A DNA stretch of 64,000 nt from CADEED01 sp020442965 (GTDB taxonomy: Bacteria; Pseudomonadota; Gammaproteobacteria; Steroidobacterales; Steroidobacteraceae): positions 124,001 to 188,000 of the forward strand of contig JAWLAH010000002.1 in the NCBI GenBank assembly GCA_041395525.1, in the 5' to 3' direction. Of this stretch, positions 63,446 through 64,000 are shown in pieces. Each line of letters opens with the position of its first letter. Positions within the stretch are counted from its first letter, which is position 1. Position numbers and translations under genes: made by a program. The notes beneath the pieces are model-generated. The model was not told where the DNA came from. It was given only the letters and a program-made list of their open reading frames with translations, and ran no database searches.

Positions 63446-64000
63446 CAGGGGGTACGTCCTTCCGGTTGCGAGGTGCGGTTCTTCATCGTCTGTTCGATGC
63501 GCGAAATCGCATCGAGCTTCGCTTGCGCATCTTCCAGCTGCCGCTTGAGCCGAGCGTTTTCTTCACTTTCGGCCGTCAGTCGACGATTCAGTTGCGCAAC
63601 ACGATCACGCTCACTGCGATCTGTTTCCGCTTGCGTACGCTTCACTTCAGACTGCAGTGCCTGGTATCGATCGATCAACGACAACTGCAGATAGGCGAGC
63701 GCTCGCTCGGCGGGCAGCAAAGTTTCAGGGCTAGCGAGTACTTCACGCAACAGTCGCTGTGCGCCGACAGGGTCGAATTGATTGTGGCCCGGTGTCGACA
63801 ATGCGAGTCCGTAGCGCAAAAGGCGGCTCGGTGTGGGAGCAGCGGCCTGCTCGGACTGGAGTTTCGCCAGGATTTCGGCCTGCTCGGCAGCACTGCCGCT
63901 CGCGAGCTTCAGGAGCGTATCGAGGTACGAGCTGATGATCGAGCCTTCGATCGCGGCCTGATCGACCGGTGGCGCTGGTGCCGGCACACGCGACTTGCCC
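63445..64000 (-). CDS. YfhG/QseG-like protein, partial (cut by window end)
   Basis: The frame is open to the window edge, so the true start is outside; a GTG at 63987 is only an internal candidate. Residues visible (~184) are mainly helical. A central region has QRLLREVLASPETLLPAERALAYLQLSLIDRYQAL, and a strongly charged C-terminal coiled coil (SERDRVAQLNRRLTAESEENARLKRQLEDAQAKLD) ends in AISRIEQTMKNR. This arrangement and the overlap with the GlrR-like gene fit the outer-membrane lipoprotein YfhG/QseG, which is needed for the GlrK/GlrR signal. Confidence 0.72.
   Translation of the reverse strand, partial: GKSRVPAPAPPVDQAAIEGSIISSYLDTLLKLASGSAAEQAEILAKLQSEQAAAPTPSRLLRYGLALSTPGHNQFDPVGAQRLLREVLASPETLLPAERALAYLQLSLIDRYQALQSEVKRTQAETDRSERDRVAQLNRRLTAESEENARLKRQLEDAQAKLDAISRIEQTMKNRTSQPEGRTP

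Overview
The window is a high-GC proteobacterial chromosome segment, most likely from a gammaproteobacterium. The evidence is the gltX/tRNA-Val/tRNA-Ala grouping, a GlrR/YfhG-type pair at the right edge, and a complete exosortase A (XrtA, PEP-CTERM) exopolysaccharide locus of the kind found in environmental Gram-negative bacteria. I cannot place it to genus. I see no phage, insertion sequence, CRISPR array or rRNA.

Left part (1-16.9 kb), ion and envelope homeostasis. The tail of a cation P-type ATPase is followed by four separate MscS-type mechanosensitive channels, a two-helix K+ channel with an RCK domain, an SLC13-type carrier with TrkA-C domains and a CPA2 antiporter. Two OmpA-domain proteins, an iron superoxide dismutase, a LapA-like small membrane protein and a LysR regulator lie among them. 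Two paralogous Ig-like lipoproteins alternate with two of the MscS genes. A GH15 glucanase gene carries what looks like a pair of compensating frameshifts.

Middle (17-23.9 kb). A MarR regulator, a possible 50-residue ORF and an unusual fusion of a degenerate acetate-kinase fragment to a PduL phosphotransacylase overlap end to start. Then come tRNA-Val, gltX, tRNA-Ala, tRNA-Glu, an MFS transporter and an FAD-linked oxidase.

Right part (24-62 kb), the exosortase/exopolysaccharide locus. Its core operon is an initiating sugar transferase, PrsK, PrsR, XrtA fused to an EpsI domain, PrsT, a Wzz-like chain-length protein, a tyrosine autokinase and a GT-C glycosyltransferase. A secreted DUF4091 protein, a methyltransferase, UDP-glucuronate decarboxylase, a frameshifted FkbM methyltransferase and several GT4 enzymes follow. 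Next are a flippase, an FkbH-like HAD protein with its own acyl carrier protein, two polysaccharide deacetylases, GNAT/FemAB proteins, a hexapeptide acyltransferase, an SDR, a GT2 and a Wzy-like polymerase. The locus ends with a PEP-CTERM protein that has a textbook sigma-54 promoter and a strong terminator. The expected logic is that PrsK/PrsR with RpoN switches on the PEP-CTERM protein, XrtA processes it, and the remaining genes build and decorate the polysaccharide.

The right edge (62-64 kb) holds a second sigma-54 activator (GlrR/QseF type) with a YfhG/QseG-like partner cut by the window end.
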